The translations under genes and the position numbers were made by a program. Below the pieces are notes generated by a model. That model was given only the letters and a program-made list of their open reading frames with translations. It was not told the DNA's origin and searched no databases. A DNA stretch of 64,000 bases from Aphelidium insulamus (Eukaryota; Aphelidiomycota; Aphelidea; Aphelidiaceae), in assembly GCA_036784855.1 (NCBI GenBank), contig JAZDSV010000017.1, forward strand, positions 186,001 through 250,000, given 5' to 3'. Below, in pieces: positions 20,067-33,851 of the stretch (positions are counted from its first letter, which is position 1; the number at the start of each line of letters is the position of its first letter).

Positions 20067-23000
20067 ATGGACGCACTGCTGTCGCGCGTCTCTGAGCTCT
20101 CCAATGCGCCCTCGTCCAGTCTGCAGAGACGCCCGGTAATCAACGCTGTGCACGCCGCGGTGCGTTGCGCATAGCATAGTCTAATGGTGAACATCTAATC
20201 AATATGCCCGCCAATTAGCTGGATGTCGGCATGGTGGACGCGACACCCGCTGGTCTGGGCAAACTGCTCATGCTGACTGTCATGCTCTGCAAGCGGCACC
20301 GTGACGAATGGCTAGAGTGGCGGGAACAGCGCGAGTGCGGCAACAAGGCCGACATTGCCCGCGAGCGGCTAAATGATTCCGTTGGACTGCTGCGCAAGCT
20401 CCTCCATTACAGCATTTGCTGTCACATGGACCTGCTTGTCCCAGACACTGGCGTGGCTACCCCGGGTGCGGTAGTGACGTTATACAAGCGTATCATGCGG
20501 CACTTTGTCCGCACAGTGTCGCAACTCTCGCTGTTGCCTAACGGCGACAAATCCAGGTGTGAATGATTGCACTGTGCGTATAACCGTATTCAATTAAGCG
20601 GCAGCGACGGCGAGCTGACATTGTTGTATATGCGCTCACTGACGGACTTTGTTGCTGCAAAGCAGGCTTACCGCGATAATATGTCTCTGTCGCAGGTGTC
20701 GACAGTGCTCACGGCGTGCTTGACCGTTTCAAGGGTGTCCACGCCGCAGAATGAATTCACCGGTATCACTGCACTTCAATGCACTGCCAGCCAGTTGATA
20801 TCTCACCTACTTGTGTCTTTTGCATGGCTGCGAACATGTGCATCTATCGATACATACGGCAACAAAGCAACTGACGACGTGTTTGACCCAAACGTACGAA
20901 AGGTATTTATCTACTATCGTTGCTAATGGCCCCATTTCCAAATATGTATATAGATAACAGAAGCTTTGAGAGAAATGGTGAAGTCTGCGATGACTTCCGA
21001 CAGCATCCCGTTGCCGAACACATGTTCTCCCGTACTGGTGGCAACCGTGGTTAGACAGTGCTATCTAGATGCCAGGGTGGCACAGCCAGAATATGATTGC
21101 CGCAGCTGGCTCTCAGCCATGCTTCGACTGTGGCACAATCCATCTGCCGATATCTGGCGCCCTATTTGCGCGCAGTATTTAAACTATATGCTCACTCGGC
21201 AGTGGATCCCGGATGTTGACAGCGGCATCGCTCCATCCCGTTCGGTGCGCGCTAGCGAGCAGATTGCATTGGCGTATCCCATTTGCGTGAGACACTGGTT
21301 GTCTCGTGGCGACAAGCTCTGCATAACCAGCCAAGATGCATGCCGCCTACTCAGCGGAAACTCAGACAACAGCGACACCAGCCAGCAGTCATTACTTACA
21401 TATATTGTCGCCTGCCTGGATGAATCGACAGATATGGCTGAATGGCTCTCGCTGTCAGTTGCTGCCAGCATCGCGGCAGTCTGTCTCCAGCAGTATCATT
21501 CTGCAATTGTGGCCGAAAAGGAGAATAATTTGAACGCCGCCAATGAGCCGCATGCTGCCAAGCGTGCAAAACTGTGTTCTTCCACTTCGATTGCGGCTCG
21601 CGACCCACTGATTGACCTTGCGGAAGCTGTCGACAGTCGAACAGACGCTAGAGTCCTGCTCGCCCTTCAAATGCTTACCGTTACTTCATTCTCTTGTACC
21701 TTTCGGCACGGCCTATTTGAACCCCTTTCTGATACGGTGCATCGTCTACTCGTGGCTCCGGTAACGGACAAAAATGTCCGCCTCCATGAATGGGCATGGC
21801 TTGCCTTTGCTGGAGCGGTCCGCAATAAGTGCCTCACGATAGATGGAAAACTCGTAGAAATGGCAGTTACGGCGCTGAGTGGGAAGCCGAGCGTCGCCCG
21901 CTGCGCTCAACTGTATCTCCAGATGACTATGCGTCTCGTGGCAACAAATACAAAGTGTTTTCAGCGACTTTGGTGGCGCGATAGTCTGGCTGTCCTTCCA
22001 TTACTGTGCGCCGCCGGCATTTGGTCCGAACTGTCCAGTACATCAACGCAGAATTTACCACAAATTCAAGGGGCTCGGGAAGCTGTTTACAATCGCTTAC
22101 AGAGTCTTTTTACCCTTCATCCGACGGCCCCGGAATGTATTCGCACATGGGTAGCGATTAGCAGTTCAACTGTACCATATCTTGATGAGCTAGAGGTATC
22201 TGACAGGATCGTGCGCAGTACCCTGCCGCCGGAAGTCTTCATGGCGAGCAACGTGTATATGGACGATCAGAGGCAGATACCCGATTGTCGTGCTTTGCCA
22301 TCGTTAAACGATGTTGCCTGCTTGGCCTTTGTTGATGCTCTTTGCTTCCAGCCAAATCATCTGAAGATTTCATCGACTGCGCTTCACAAGTCTTCAGGAT
22401 TGTTGGTAAATTGTGGCAATGAGCTGCGAGTTTCGATGAAAGTTCGCACACGATTGCGACAGTTGGCCGTCAAGCTATTACATGGCATCACTCTGCAGAT
22501 TGAATGCGAAAATTGCTTGATTGATCATATCGGTGACTTGCGTACGGTGTTGGTGTATGCGGGAGCCGTGTTTCATCTTATTGCATTCACAAATGATCTC
22601 TGCAAAGACATATCGATCACTGTTCCCTTGCAGCGGCTGGTTCAAAAAGTGGTAAACACCATGGGCACTTCCACGCAATCAATTCACCGCGTTGCCAAGT
22701 GGACAAATGACCTTGTGACCGTAATGAGAAAAGTGCTCCCGGACAGCAAGATAAAGTACCCAATCATCTTGCAGCAGCATTTGGCCAAGGCTCTTCGCCC
22801 GTTAGTGCTGGCACTGAAGGATCATTTGGTGAGGCTAGCAAAGCACGCCGCTGTTATCGAACCAATGATTAACTTCCCGATTAACGACGATCCTGCGGTC
22901 TATCAGCAAATGTTCCACGACTTGGCTGATGAAGAGCGGCGCGCCGATGGTCATGTCGCACTACAAATTGTGAAAGTCCTGTGCTGGTACGACAGGCAAT

Positions 23001-26000
23001 GCGACGACACCGATCAGGACATCCGCTCCGTGATTGAAAAGTGCACCTTCCCCACCATGACCAACTGGCCCGAGGTTGCTGTTGCCGCTCTTGAGGTCTT
23101 TGACTATAGCGAACGTGCCAATTTCCTGCTTTTTTCGGATGTGTTGGCGGAAGTCACACATCTTTCAGCCTCTGCTCGCCACCAATACAATCCGCGGTAT
23201 CTGCGTTATATATTGGCGAGCTTATTGCGTCTGGCGAGACATCAAACTCGGTTTGGCAATCCAGACGCCGAAAAGAAGAAGTTGGAATTGGAGCGAGTGC
23301 ACCAACTTGTCGATAACTTGTTGGACATCTCAAATGTTAATCTGCGGTTATTTTGTCACCAGATTGCCAGTTTTATTTACGAAGTTAGTTGGAACAGCAA
23401 ATGTCGATCCCTGTCAGATTCGACTATCGTCAAGATGCGCAGCTGTTTAATTGATCTTGCATGCAACGCCTCTGGTTCTGGTGTATGCTGCGTGCCCTAC
23501 CTTATGAAAGTGGATACCACAGGCTTCTTGCCAGGGCTTGTAAAAGCGATTCTGGCCAAGTTCGATGCCGGATGCGACATGAATATTCAGTGTTTAATCT
23601 TACGAGATCTAATTATCATGTCTCCGGATAAATTCGGAGCGGATGTTATACGGCGATTAGTGGAGCTTTACGATTGCGCCGATCCCGTGCAAAAACAGCG
23701 TCTCCAGTCGACAGTTTGTGAAATTTGCACGATGAGGTGAGTGGAGTCACTTAAACAACTTGCGCGTACTGATAAAAAGCAGTAAATTGTCACCTGAAGA
23801 ATTTGTTACCACATGGGGACCAACTCTGTTTCATTTTGCTAACCTGACGTCACCATCTGTGAGTATTCCGTGGCAGCTGTTTGGCCTGGATGATGGCACG
23901 GCGAAAAAGCTGCCGTTTATCGAAATATTCTCTGTCGCATATGCCCTTATGTATGGTGATGGAGCCGCTCAAGGCGTCGGGCCCGTTGCGCTTCGAGAGA
24001 GTGCGCCAATTGCCAGTGCTCTAATTATGGCGAACCGTTGCGTTCCAGAATTCGCGCTCGATGCCCTGAGAACACTGGTGCGTAGCCAAGTTCTATCGAG
24101 TACATAGCCACTCATGACTGCTAGTTGAAATCTGTTCCATACTCGAGAGCTACGCTTGCCGAAGTTGTACTTGAGGCTTTTTCACGGGTCGAATTCGATC
24201 TAAAGCAATTTAAAGTAGTTTGCAGCAACTCGGCATCACTGGCATTGAATTCACTAAATATTGCGTACTGCTCCGTAGACGAATTGCGCCCCCAGATTGC
24301 TATCTCCGTATTAGTGACTGGGCTCAATGTGGCAGTTACTATTTTACAACCTGGATCACATGGCGGGTTACAGGAATATTTGCGCGCGCCAGAACATGTA
24401 ATGTGCTTATTTCACATGTTGCGATTAAAGGGAAGCCCAGTTGGCTCATTAATCTTGGTGGTGTTGATGGGGTTCGACGTGGTCCAATCGTCGCGGTTTT
24501 TAATTGAATACGTCATGGAGACTGGATTATTGCTGCTGTCCGAAAGACGGGCCATCAGTTCACTGGCGATCAACTTGTGCAAGCTTGCTGTTAAAGCCGC
24601 GCGAAATGCAACCTCTGATTTGTACGCCCGACTTGCTGGTCGACTCATAAAGGAAGCAGACTCCACCTCCATCTGGAGTTCGAATTTGATGATTCTTGCC
24701 CGCGAATGTGTTAAATTGTGGCGAAAGAACGGTTTGGCCGATAAGCCGATGACGGAAGCTGCCAAGTTCTATCCACTCCCCTCGGATCATTTGTACGACG
24801 ACTTGAAGGACACTATTCACGGTTTCATGGATCTCGGACCCAAGTTTGTTAATCTTGTTCTCCAACATTTTAGCCGTCAACTTTTGCTCAAAAATAAGCA
24901 ATTCAATGTCAAAATGGCCTGCGAATACATCAGTGAGAAGATTATGGATATATATGAAATGGCCAGTGACAAGGAGCTGCAGCGCACCTGTTCTCAAATT
25001 ATTCATTCGCTTGCCGATTATAACGGTACCGCTACATATCATCTTACCTTGTTTACTATGCTGGCTGATTGTGATGTATAGATGTGTACAGTTGGCGAAT
25101 TATTGGAAACCTGCATGCAGTAGCCATTGCCGGCGAAGGACAGGCAATTGTCGACGATAAACAGTCAATTGAGGATGAGATTTGCGCCGCAATCTACAAT
25201 GATCTGCTGCAGGGTGATGCATCCATCGCGCACCATGCGTTGAAAGCATGCGTCGCGCTGACACGATCACAGGATCGCGCAGAATTTCTAGGTCGCTGCA
25301 CCTCTGCCGATGTAGTCGCGGCACTGTCACTGGTGGGAAAGTGCTCCGCCATTTCCATGAATCTGCAATCTTTACGAACCACGACGACAATTTCAAGTTC
25401 ATTGCCGCGAAAGGAATTTATATCGCAACTGCTGGGTATATTAAGCTCTCATTATTCCGTGGATAATGCCGACGGGCAGTGCTTGGTTTATCTTGCGCGT
25501 CGAGCGGACTTGGCCTACCAGCTTGCCCCCTGCTTCATAGCGCGTAAAGCGCACAAACCCTCGGTGAAAAATATTATATCGTGGTTAGTCACAAATTATA
25601 TGCAAATGACGTCGGAGTGCATCCAGCTGACGATCGAGACGGTGCTGCAGTCGAAACTTGCTGGTCAAATTGGCGGCAGCCAGGCGAATAATCCAGCGAA
25701 TTCGAATTGGCCCGACATTGACTATTTCTTGCTGGCAGAAGCTGCTTTCAAAGTGAACAACTACGCTGCAGCACTGCTATTTTACGAAATCAACTCGAAC
25801 AAACAGCAGCCAGGTGCAGAGTTTCTTCATCAAGTACTGCAGCGTCTCCCGGACCCAGATGCGTACTACGGCGTTCGTCAATCAGACGACGACAAGGCAC
25901 TGATGGATCGGTTCCGTCGCGATAACAACTGGCTGGGCGTCTTCCAGTTGAGTAACGCGGCTGAAAAATTGGACGTGGGCACCATAGTCACGGCTGCGCA

Positions 26001-29000
26001 TCATCTGGGCTACACGGGACTGGTGAATCATCTGGCGTTGAGCAGTACTGATGGGTCTTGTGTCTCGGCGACCGTCACTGCAGACTACACCGGCGTGGAT
26101 ATAACCGAATTGCAGTATGAGGCAGCGTGGAGGAATGCAAGATGGGACTTTGATGTACCGACAGCCGCAAAGTCTCGACAGCCAGACGGCCCAAATGCCA
26201 CGTTTCATTCTTTTATGCAACAGATCAAGGATAAGCGGACAAAATATGTTGCTATCGACGAGTGCTGGCAGCAGCTCATCAAGGGCGGCTGCGACCTGGC
26301 ACAGGCGGTAACAATGACGGAACTTGAGTGGTGCAAAAATAAGTGTGCCGGTGTATTTGCGGTACGTGACGCACTGTACATGAAGGGTGTGTATGATCGC
26401 AGCGGATTGGAACCAAGACTGGCACTGCGCATCGCCTACCACCGGCTGGCAGAGGGAAGTGGCAGCATGAGTGAGGATGACATGCTTGCGTACTGCAAGC
26501 TGACCCGGAAGAGCAATCAGCACCAGCGCTCTCTGACTATGCTAAACAGGCTTCTGGCCGTAGAACCGACCAGTGGTTGGAACAATATTGACGACAAGGC
26601 GGCAATGGAGCGCGCCAAGTTGCTGTGGTCCTCGGGGGAAAAACTTGAAGTAAGACTGTGATACAAAAACGTTATATATTAATCGCCAGGCAATACGTTT
26701 TGGCAAGGTACTTGTGCAACGCCTAAATAGCGGCAAGAAGCCATTGGTGGACAGGGCGCTTATTGGCAAAGTGCTGCGCAATATTGCCGTTTGGTCGGGA
26801 CAAACTCGCAGTCTGAGCACCACTGAAATCGTCAGACACTTCAATATGAGTGCGCTGATGCTCACTGGGGACAAAGAGCTGGTGGCGGACGCCGCCAAGA
26901 CTGCACTGCGTCTAGCACTGTTCGCTGCGGAACAGTGCCGCTCCATGGACGACTCGGAGCACGCCATGAAGCGGCTGCAGGAGATCAATGCACAGCAGCA
27001 GGCGGAAATCGACCAGATCACTGCCGCTGCCAGCTCGCGGTCAGCCACAAAAGGCGAGCGGGACCAATTGAATCGGAGCAAACGCAAACTTGAAACACAG
27101 CTCCAGTTGGACCGCGAAAACGTAGAGAGGTGGAGGCAGGAGCGTAATCGCTACGTGGTGATGGCGGTGGAGAACTTTCTCAAGACGATGACCTGGTCGG
27201 ACAAGCACGACCATCGGTGCGTCCACCGCCTGTGCGGTCTCTGGCTCTCCAACACCGACATTGAGGCGTGCAACAACCACGTGGCCACTTTATTCCGCAA
27301 GATGTATGAACTGATGGATGTCTTACTATTCCACTGATATGTGATAGTGAGAAACCTGCAGTGGCCCCACGCAAGTTCCTGCCGTTAGTAACGCAGCTTA
27401 CGGGACGCCTGACAACGGATGCGACGCCTTTTCAGGAAGCACTGACCCACCTGGTCAGGGCGATGCTACACGGGCAGCCACATCAGTGTGTGCACCCACT
27501 TCTCGCTCTCAAGACCGCCCACTTTGATCGGCAGGTGTCAGGGCAGGCCGCTGCGCCGCTGGACCCCGACACATTGTCACGGCAGCACGCAGCAACAGAA
27601 ATACTGGCTCAGGTGTCGCAGGGACGCAAGCGCCGCGTCATTGTCAGTCAGACGGAAACATTGGCGCAAGCGTACAACGAGTTGGCTTATCTGCCCGTGA
27701 AACCCGAAGACTGCGCAGAGCCGCGACGGCCCATGGACAAGCGCTTGAAACTTGTCAAGCTTGGCAACATGGAGTACGTTTCCCGTTGTAAGCTGTTCAC
27801 TTACAACTTAATAATACTTTAAGGTACGCAGCGGTTCCTACTGCCGCACAAGACACCGTCACGGTAAAGTCGTTCGAGCCGTACTATTGGCTTGTCGGCG
27901 GGATAAACGTGCCTAAGCGAGTAGTGTGTACTGGCAGCGACGGTGTCCAATACGCCCAGTTGGTCAAGGGCCGTGATGATTTGCGGCAAGATGCCGTGCT
28001 GCAGCAAATATTCGCGGCAGTCTCGGACCAGCTCTTCCGGCACTCGGCAACACGCAGCCGGCAGCTTCGACTGCGCCAGTACAAAGTGGTGGCAATGTCT
28101 GCGCGGTCTGGTGTCTTGGAATGGGTGGCGAACACTGTTCCGCTGGGATCTTGGCTTACGGAAGCGCACGCCCGCTACCATCCACAGCAGTTGAGTGCGG
28201 CGCAGTGCCGCGAGAAGATGCACGCAGAGTTCGCCAGACGCGGCTCGACCACCGCAGACAAGGTGAAGCTACTTCGCAAATTGTACTCAATATTTTCGCC
28301 GGTGATGCGGCACTTTTTCCTTGAGCAGCTGGTGGATGCAAAGCAGTGGTTGGAGCAGCGCACGCGGTACACACGGAGCGTCGCAGCCTCGTCAATGGTG
28401 GGACATGTACTTGGTATCGGGGACCGGCATGCCTTGAATATTCTCCTGGACCGTCGCACGGCCGAAGTCATTCACATCGACCTTGGTATGGCCTTCAATC
28501 AGGGAGAACTGCTACCCATTCCCGAGCGGGTCCCATTCCGCCTCACCCGGGACATCGGTATGTAATATTTTTTGCTCGTGGCAGCATCTTCATAACTGTC
28601 TCCCATTATAACACTTCTGTCTGTCTTATCCTCTAATTGTATTGCAGTTGATGGAATGGGCGTTACTGGCGTGGAAGGAACCTTTAGACGAAGCTGCGAG
28701 GAGACCATGCGTGTACTTACGGCCGAAATGGATATCACGCTGACGATTCTGGATGTATTGGGTCACGATCCGCTATACTCCTGGTCCATTCTGCCCGCCT
28801 CGCGGGCCATGCGCGCTCAGAGTCTGCCAGGTGCAGCCGGCACGGAGAATACTGATTCTACAGATACTCTGAATGATACTGCCGCCACTCCAGCTGCAAA
28901 CATTACCATCAAGGACACTTGTAACAATGATTACAAGACTGCTGATAGGAATAGGCATGCTGAGCGAGCTCTGCTCGGTGTCCGCACGCGACTTCAAACA

Positions 29001-29160
29001 GCCAGCAGCGTCGAGTGTGTGGTTAATGAACTTGCCGAGGCAGCTCGCAGTGATGAGAACCTTGCCCAAATGTTTGCGGTACGTTGCGATATTTTGTCTT
29101 TCATATATTGTTCATATATTGTGGTGGTAACATCGGAAGGGATGGCAAGCATGGCTCTAG
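20067..29160 (+). CDS. TEL1: ATM/Tel1 phosphatidylinositol 3-kinase-like protein kinase
   Basis: DNA double-strand-break checkpoint and telomere kinase. Twelve exons give about 2,840 residues. The N-terminal two thirds is HEAT-type helical repeat. A FAT region follows (exons 25120-26649 and 26690-27319; for example YCKLTRKSNQHQRS). The kinase domain starts near residue 2430: VPKRVVCTGSDG and LVKGRDDLRQD, catalytic loop GIGDRHALNILLD, metal-binding HIDLGMAF, then PFRLTRDI joined across an intron to VDGMG; GVEGTFRRSCEET is specific to ATM rather than ATR, mTOR or DNA-PK. The last exon is only 21 nt (29140-29160) and restores the FATC end MFAGWQAWL before TAG. Most introns are 40-60 nt. Two junctions are uncertain: 20902/20961 (phase mismatch at the obvious sites) and 27319/27352 (needs a 32-nt intron). 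Convergent with RPP30. Confidence 0.93.
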
Positions 29161-29377
29161 CTGTCTCTCTGCAAGATAAAATAAATCAATGCTGACGAAG
29201 TGTATTTAATTCAATTCGCTACTTATCCAATGGTTCAACAATGGGCCGCCGGCCTTTCTCGACTTGGTCAACATTTCAAAATCGATTATGCAAAGATTCT
29301 TCACATTTTACATTGTACATACAGCCACGTAATGCAGCCAAGTAAAAGAAGAGAAGAAGAGTTCACAAACTTATGAT

Positions 29378-30607
29378 TTAATCAACATCTCGTTTACGTT
29401 TCCCGCTGTCGCCGCCGCCGCTTTTTTTAGTTGTCGTCTCTTTGGCCGCAATGCTAACTGGAATCCTTGTCGAAGAAATGACGGTCTTGTAGAGGCGGCG
29501 ACGGGCGTCCGCATGATGCAACACCTGCCGACAATTCTCCCCAATGGCTTTTCGGGCGTCTGCATGGTTCAGGCCAAACACACAAGCCAGGTGCATCACG
29601 TCGAACGGCGTGCGCAGCTCCAGCAGCCGCATCGCCTCACTGCTGATTATCAGGTTCTTGCCGCGCGTGACCCTGATCAACTGCATGGCATTGGAGATGA
29701 TGTTGCGGCGCACGGACGAGTCCCGGATGCAGCCGGCGTACGTGATCTCAAAGTAGACACCGCGCTGTATGGCCAGGTTCACCGTGCTGAATTTCAGGTA
29801 GAATGACAGCCGCGAATCGAGGTCCAGCGAGATGATGTCACACTCGGCGTCCTTGCACACGGCCATCAGTGTCTTTTCGTCTGCCGGCTGCACGGCAACA
29901 ATATCAAAGTCTCGCACGGCGGCATTGCTGGAGGACTGTCAAGAAAATTAACATTATTTTAGTCAATATCCGCAAGAAACGCACCAGCTTGTAGTTGGGT
30001 CCAGGCTCGTTGGCGACAATTGTAAGGCGTGTAAAGTGTCGTGTGCGCGTTGTACTTCGCCCATTCTCCGAGACGGCGAGTGACGCGTCCCACAGAGGAG
30101 TATCTACATTGGCCAGCGCTGCTTCGGGGTCCATGTCCACCGCCAGAGCCGTAGCCTTACGCAACGCCCGCCCCAACTGTAATAGAATTATTAAACGAAA
30201 TACTAGTGTCATGTTGAACACACAGAATATACATGTCGACTCAGAAGAGAATTTCCTCAGCAGCGCACAGAGGCGCGCTCGGTATTAGCAATGGAATGTT
30301 TTAAACATCATCGCCGGCATGACGCAAAAAATTTGGTAATATAAACAGAATACACTCGCTGCACAAACCTTTTGACCGTTACTGGGAACCTTTTTGGCGT
30401 CCAGAGACACGTTCCACGCAGCACCGAGGTATCCGTCTATCCAATAATGATCAGATTATAAACACGATTAAAACATAGCAGCATACATTCGGTGAGCAGA
30501 GCAGAGAGTGGTTTCATCTGACGCGCAGCCACGGCACGCAGACGAGCATCATCAGATGCCAGGAGCTGGTCGGCAGCCACCGCGGTCACGCTCAGTTCGT
30601 AGAACAT
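29378..30607 (-). CDS. RPP1: RNase P/MRP protein subunit RPP30 (Rpp1)
   Basis: Protein subunit of nuclear RNase P, which trims 5' leaders of tRNA precursors, and of RNase MRP. Four exons (30607-30487, 30436-30369, 30176-29985, 29935-29378), 312 residues, in consistent phase. It starts MFYELSV, the usual beginning of Rpp1; then GYLGAAWNVSLDAKKVP, the TRLTIVANEP strand, and the conserved C-terminal half YFEITYAGCIRDSSVRRNII, RGKNLIISSEAMRLLELR and NCRQVLHHADARRRLYK. The fold is the RPP30 TIM-barrel. The C-terminus ends in a basic tail (GKRKRDVD) that may be nuclear targeting. An in-frame upstream Met at 30676 would add 23 basic residues. Intron 2 (192 nt) is longer than usual here. It is adjacent to, but not overlapping, a tRNA gene. 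Confidence 0.9.
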
Positions 30608-30809
30608 GAAAAAGTTTTTCCGCCCGCGTCTCTCCACCGCACCCTGACCCTGACCCTGGCCGTGCTTTTTGTGCATGCGTAAATATTATGCACCTTCACA
30701 CCCACGCCAAAGGTGTGCTATGAGCAGCCCTTGGTGCTGCAGAAGATGTAAGAACACTACACAGGTAAGAAAACTCCATAGAGCAAAAAGTTATAGAGCT
30801 GCAAAAGTG

Positions 30810-30893
30810 TGCGATCAGCGAGGTTCGAACTCGCGCCTGCGTAAGCAGATTGGACCTTAAAACCAACGCCTTTGACCACTCGGCCATGATCGC
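30810..30893 (-). tRNA. tRNA-Leu (anticodon UAA)
   Basis: 84 nt on the minus strand. The acceptor arm GCGATCA pairs with TGATCGC plus discriminator A; the D-arm region is GGCCGAGTGGTCAAAGGC; the anticodon loop TTTAAGG holds TAA; a long variable arm (GCTTACGCAGGC) gives the class II shape; the T-arm is GCGAG-TTCGAAC-CTCGC. The box B motif GTTCGAACC is intact. The closing base pair of the anticodon stem appears as a T-T mismatch. No intron. No terminal CCA is encoded, as expected for a eukaryotic nuclear gene. Confidence 0.93.
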
Positions 30894-31124
30894 TCGGTGG
30901 CAGATGCCGACATTAAATTAATACAATACATAATATTAACAGAGAGACTGACTGTGAGGTGAGCCTGACTTCTGGCATCGGGTCCAGTGGTCACAAAGTA
31001 TTTAATACATAGTTTCCATTGACAAGACCTTCACAGTTCGTTTATCGAGCCACCAGTAAACTCAGTGTTACCCAAACATTTCTAAACTCTCCGACACCGA
31101 CACAAGGCACACCACTGCGCAGAC

Positions 31125-33519
31125 ATGTCGTCTCACACGTCCACCGGTATGACGCTGGCGGCGTCCGAGATGCTGGGTGCCCTGAAGGAGCGGGCACAGC
31201 TGGCCGCAGTCTACTTCACCGACGTCGAGCGAGCCCTGGTCAAGGCCACTAACCGCGACATTGTGGTGCCCAAGGAGAAGCACGTCAGATGCAAGTACAC
31301 TGCCACTGCCAAATCGCCTGATATGATAGTGAACTGATGTGATGTGTGCAGTGCTCATCTCGGCGTCGTTTGAGCGATCCATAAGCATCACGGACCTGTT
31401 GAAACAGATGGATTCGCGGCTGCACGAACAGTTCTGGGCGGTGGGTGTCTATTCTTCTATCTGTATGATCGCTGGTGTCTACTGTATTATATGGTGTCTG
31501 CTTATTGCAGGGTTAATACATTCGTGGGCGTGTAACCCGCTTGTCAGGTGCCGTTCAAGACGCTCATTGTGTTACACTACCTGATGCGTGAGGGCGACTC
31601 GGAGCGTGTAATGTCCTACTTGAGCCAGAATATCAGTAAATTAAACATGTCAGGCTATCGCGACCAGTCCTCCGGTGCTCAGGGTGTGTAAACATGAATA
31701 TGATGTACATCAATATATTAATTGTATTCCCAGGGATGGAACAGAGCTCAAATATAAAACTGTACGCGGCGTACTTGGAGGAGCGGGTGGCAATGAATCG
31801 CGAGCTGGGCTATGATATTCTGCGCGATCCCGCCAGAACAAGTCGTCAGCTGTCCACAGCGGACTGGTCGGACGGTTTGGCCGGCCAGGTGGCCAGTGTC
31901 CAGCGCCAAATCCAGGCACTGTTGCGCGCACAGTTCTTCCTGGACTCCATCAACAACGATGTGACTACCGAGTCGTTGCGGCTGCTGGTCAAGGATCTGA
32001 TGGCGCTGTACAAGTTCTCCAACGAGGGCGTGATCAACGTGCTCAAAATGTTCTTCACGCTGTCCAAGCCGGACGCTCTCAAGGCGCTCGACTTGTACAA
32101 GGAGTCTGTTCGACAGACGCAAAAGTGCATGGACTTTTTCGACATGGCCCGCAAGCTCCAATACGGCCTGGGCATGGTTGTACCAGAAATTGAACATGTA
32201 GGTGCATAATACCTGTTGGTCACAACCTTTTTACAACCATTCAGCCGCCGCTGTCTCTGGCAACCACACTGGACGAGTACGTAAAGTCGTCCGATTTCGA
32301 GGAGAAAGCCAGAGCTGCACGCCAGGCATCTGCCAACGCTAATTCCAACAAAAAGTCCGAAATCGCGTCTGTAGGCAGTGGAAAGCCAAATGCCTCTGGA
32401 TGGGTGGATGTCTTTTCCGCGCCGGTGCCGGGCAAGAGCGACAGTCTGTCAAGATCCCAGAATGCAAGCAGCGTGGACTTTTTTTCCAGCGTCGGTCCGT
32501 CGACAACCGCTGGCGGACAACAGGCTGCACCTCACACGGACCTGTTCAGCTTGGCACCGACGGCCGGACCCAATAGCAGCTTTGGGAGCTCCATTGCCGT
32601 ACAGGCGCCCAGCATTGGCTCATTCAACAATGCCGCCAACAATAATGGAAGTCAGTGGCAGGGGAGCGGCTTCAGCACGCCGCAGTCTCAGTTCTCACAG
32701 CAGCCGCAGCTGTACGCCCCGCAACTGCAAGTCGGCGCATATTCGCAGCCAGCACTGCCGTCCAATGCACTGGTTCCGATAAGTGCCGGCAGCGGCGCTT
32801 TTGGCAACATGCAGCAACAGCAACAACAGCCGCAACAACAACTTCGACCGATCAACTCGGCTAATTTTTTGGCGCTGACATCGGCGCAGCACTCGCAGAG
32901 CAGCCTTCAACCGTCGTCACTGCACCAGCAGCCAGCGCAAATGTTTAGCAGTCCGTCGATGGGTAGCAGTATTGGTGGTTATGCCGGCGGGCCCTCATTT
33001 GCGGCATTCATGGGCGGTAGCGGGAGCGGTGCCGGGACACCAAACTCGATGCAACAGCGACAACAACAATTTCCCGCGGGACCGAATTATGCGGCAATGC
33101 CACTGGGACAACAGCAGCAGCAGCCCGTTCAACTGCAACCGCAATTTCCTACAATGCAACAGTCTGGGTCAGCGCACAGTAGCCAGGCTCCGCGACAGGG
33201 AATGGGCGCCTTGGACTCGCTGAACCCATTCGGTGCCAATCAGTCCAGTATCATGCGTGGCCAGTCGGCCGCCAGCTTCCAGTCGTATTCCAGCAGTATT
33301 GCCACCGCGGGTGGTGGCAGTACCGCTGGTGGTGGCGTCGGTGGTGGAATGGCACTGCAGCAACATCAGCAGCAATCCACATCCTCTATGTTTGCTACGG
33401 GTGGTGTGGCGCAACTGCAGCCTGTGCAGCAACAGATTGGCGGCGGTCAGATGCGGCCTGGTCAGGCTGGCATGTCACAGAGTCCCTGGGCCTCACAACA
33501 GGGTCACTCTTTGCTCTAA
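31125..33519 (+). CDS. AP180/CALM-type clathrin assembly protein
   Basis: Endocytic adaptor that binds PI(4,5)P2 and clathrin. Five exons (31125-31290, 31352-31440, 31548-31683, 31734-32197, 32245-33519), 709 residues, phases consistent. The N-terminal ANTH domain (about residues 1-290) shows VKATNRDIVVPKEKHVR with the lysine-rich phosphoinositide site, VPFKTLIVLHYLMREGD and LYAAYLEERV. The C-terminal half is Gln/Ser-rich and disordered, with short adaptor-binding motifs: DVF, DFF and DLF (AP-2 type) and one NPF (EH-domain binding) near the end. Intron 1 begins with GC (GCAAGT at 31291) instead of GT. Homologous to yeast Yap1801/1802. Complete. Confidence 0.92.
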
Positions 33520-33851
33520 CTGGGTTCTGCTTGAGTGAGTTTTGTTGAAGAAAATATATGTTGATATTGAAACGTCTTGTGTTGCTTAAAGTTAACATGA
33601 ACGTTACAGCAGCACACACCGGTTGCTGCTGTGTTCTCAGGACCGCATCTAATTAAGTGGCCGCTCCCATAGTGCTTACCAGTCAGACACCGTGAATGTC
33701 AAATTGTAGTTTTAACGCGCATTTGCAACAAAGTTTAAAGTGCACTTGAGTGTCTCCTGTATCAGACTATCAGCCTTTCATACTCTGCAAGTAGCTGCAG
33801 GTTCTCGCAATGGCTATAATTTTTACAGCTTAACCATTTGTTTGGCATTTC

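Noticed and set aside
20903-27352. Calling the ATM gene broken because two junctions do not fit obvious splice sites.
   Set aside because: Conserved sequence continues on both sides and weaker donors or acceptors restore the frame; errors in my junction choice are more likely than a lesion in a gene otherwise intact over 2,840 codons.
30437-30676. A separate small gene upstream of RPP30.
   Set aside because: Splicing joins it in frame to the next exons, and MFYELSV plus GYLGAAWNVSLDAKK are the expected N-terminal parts of RPP30.
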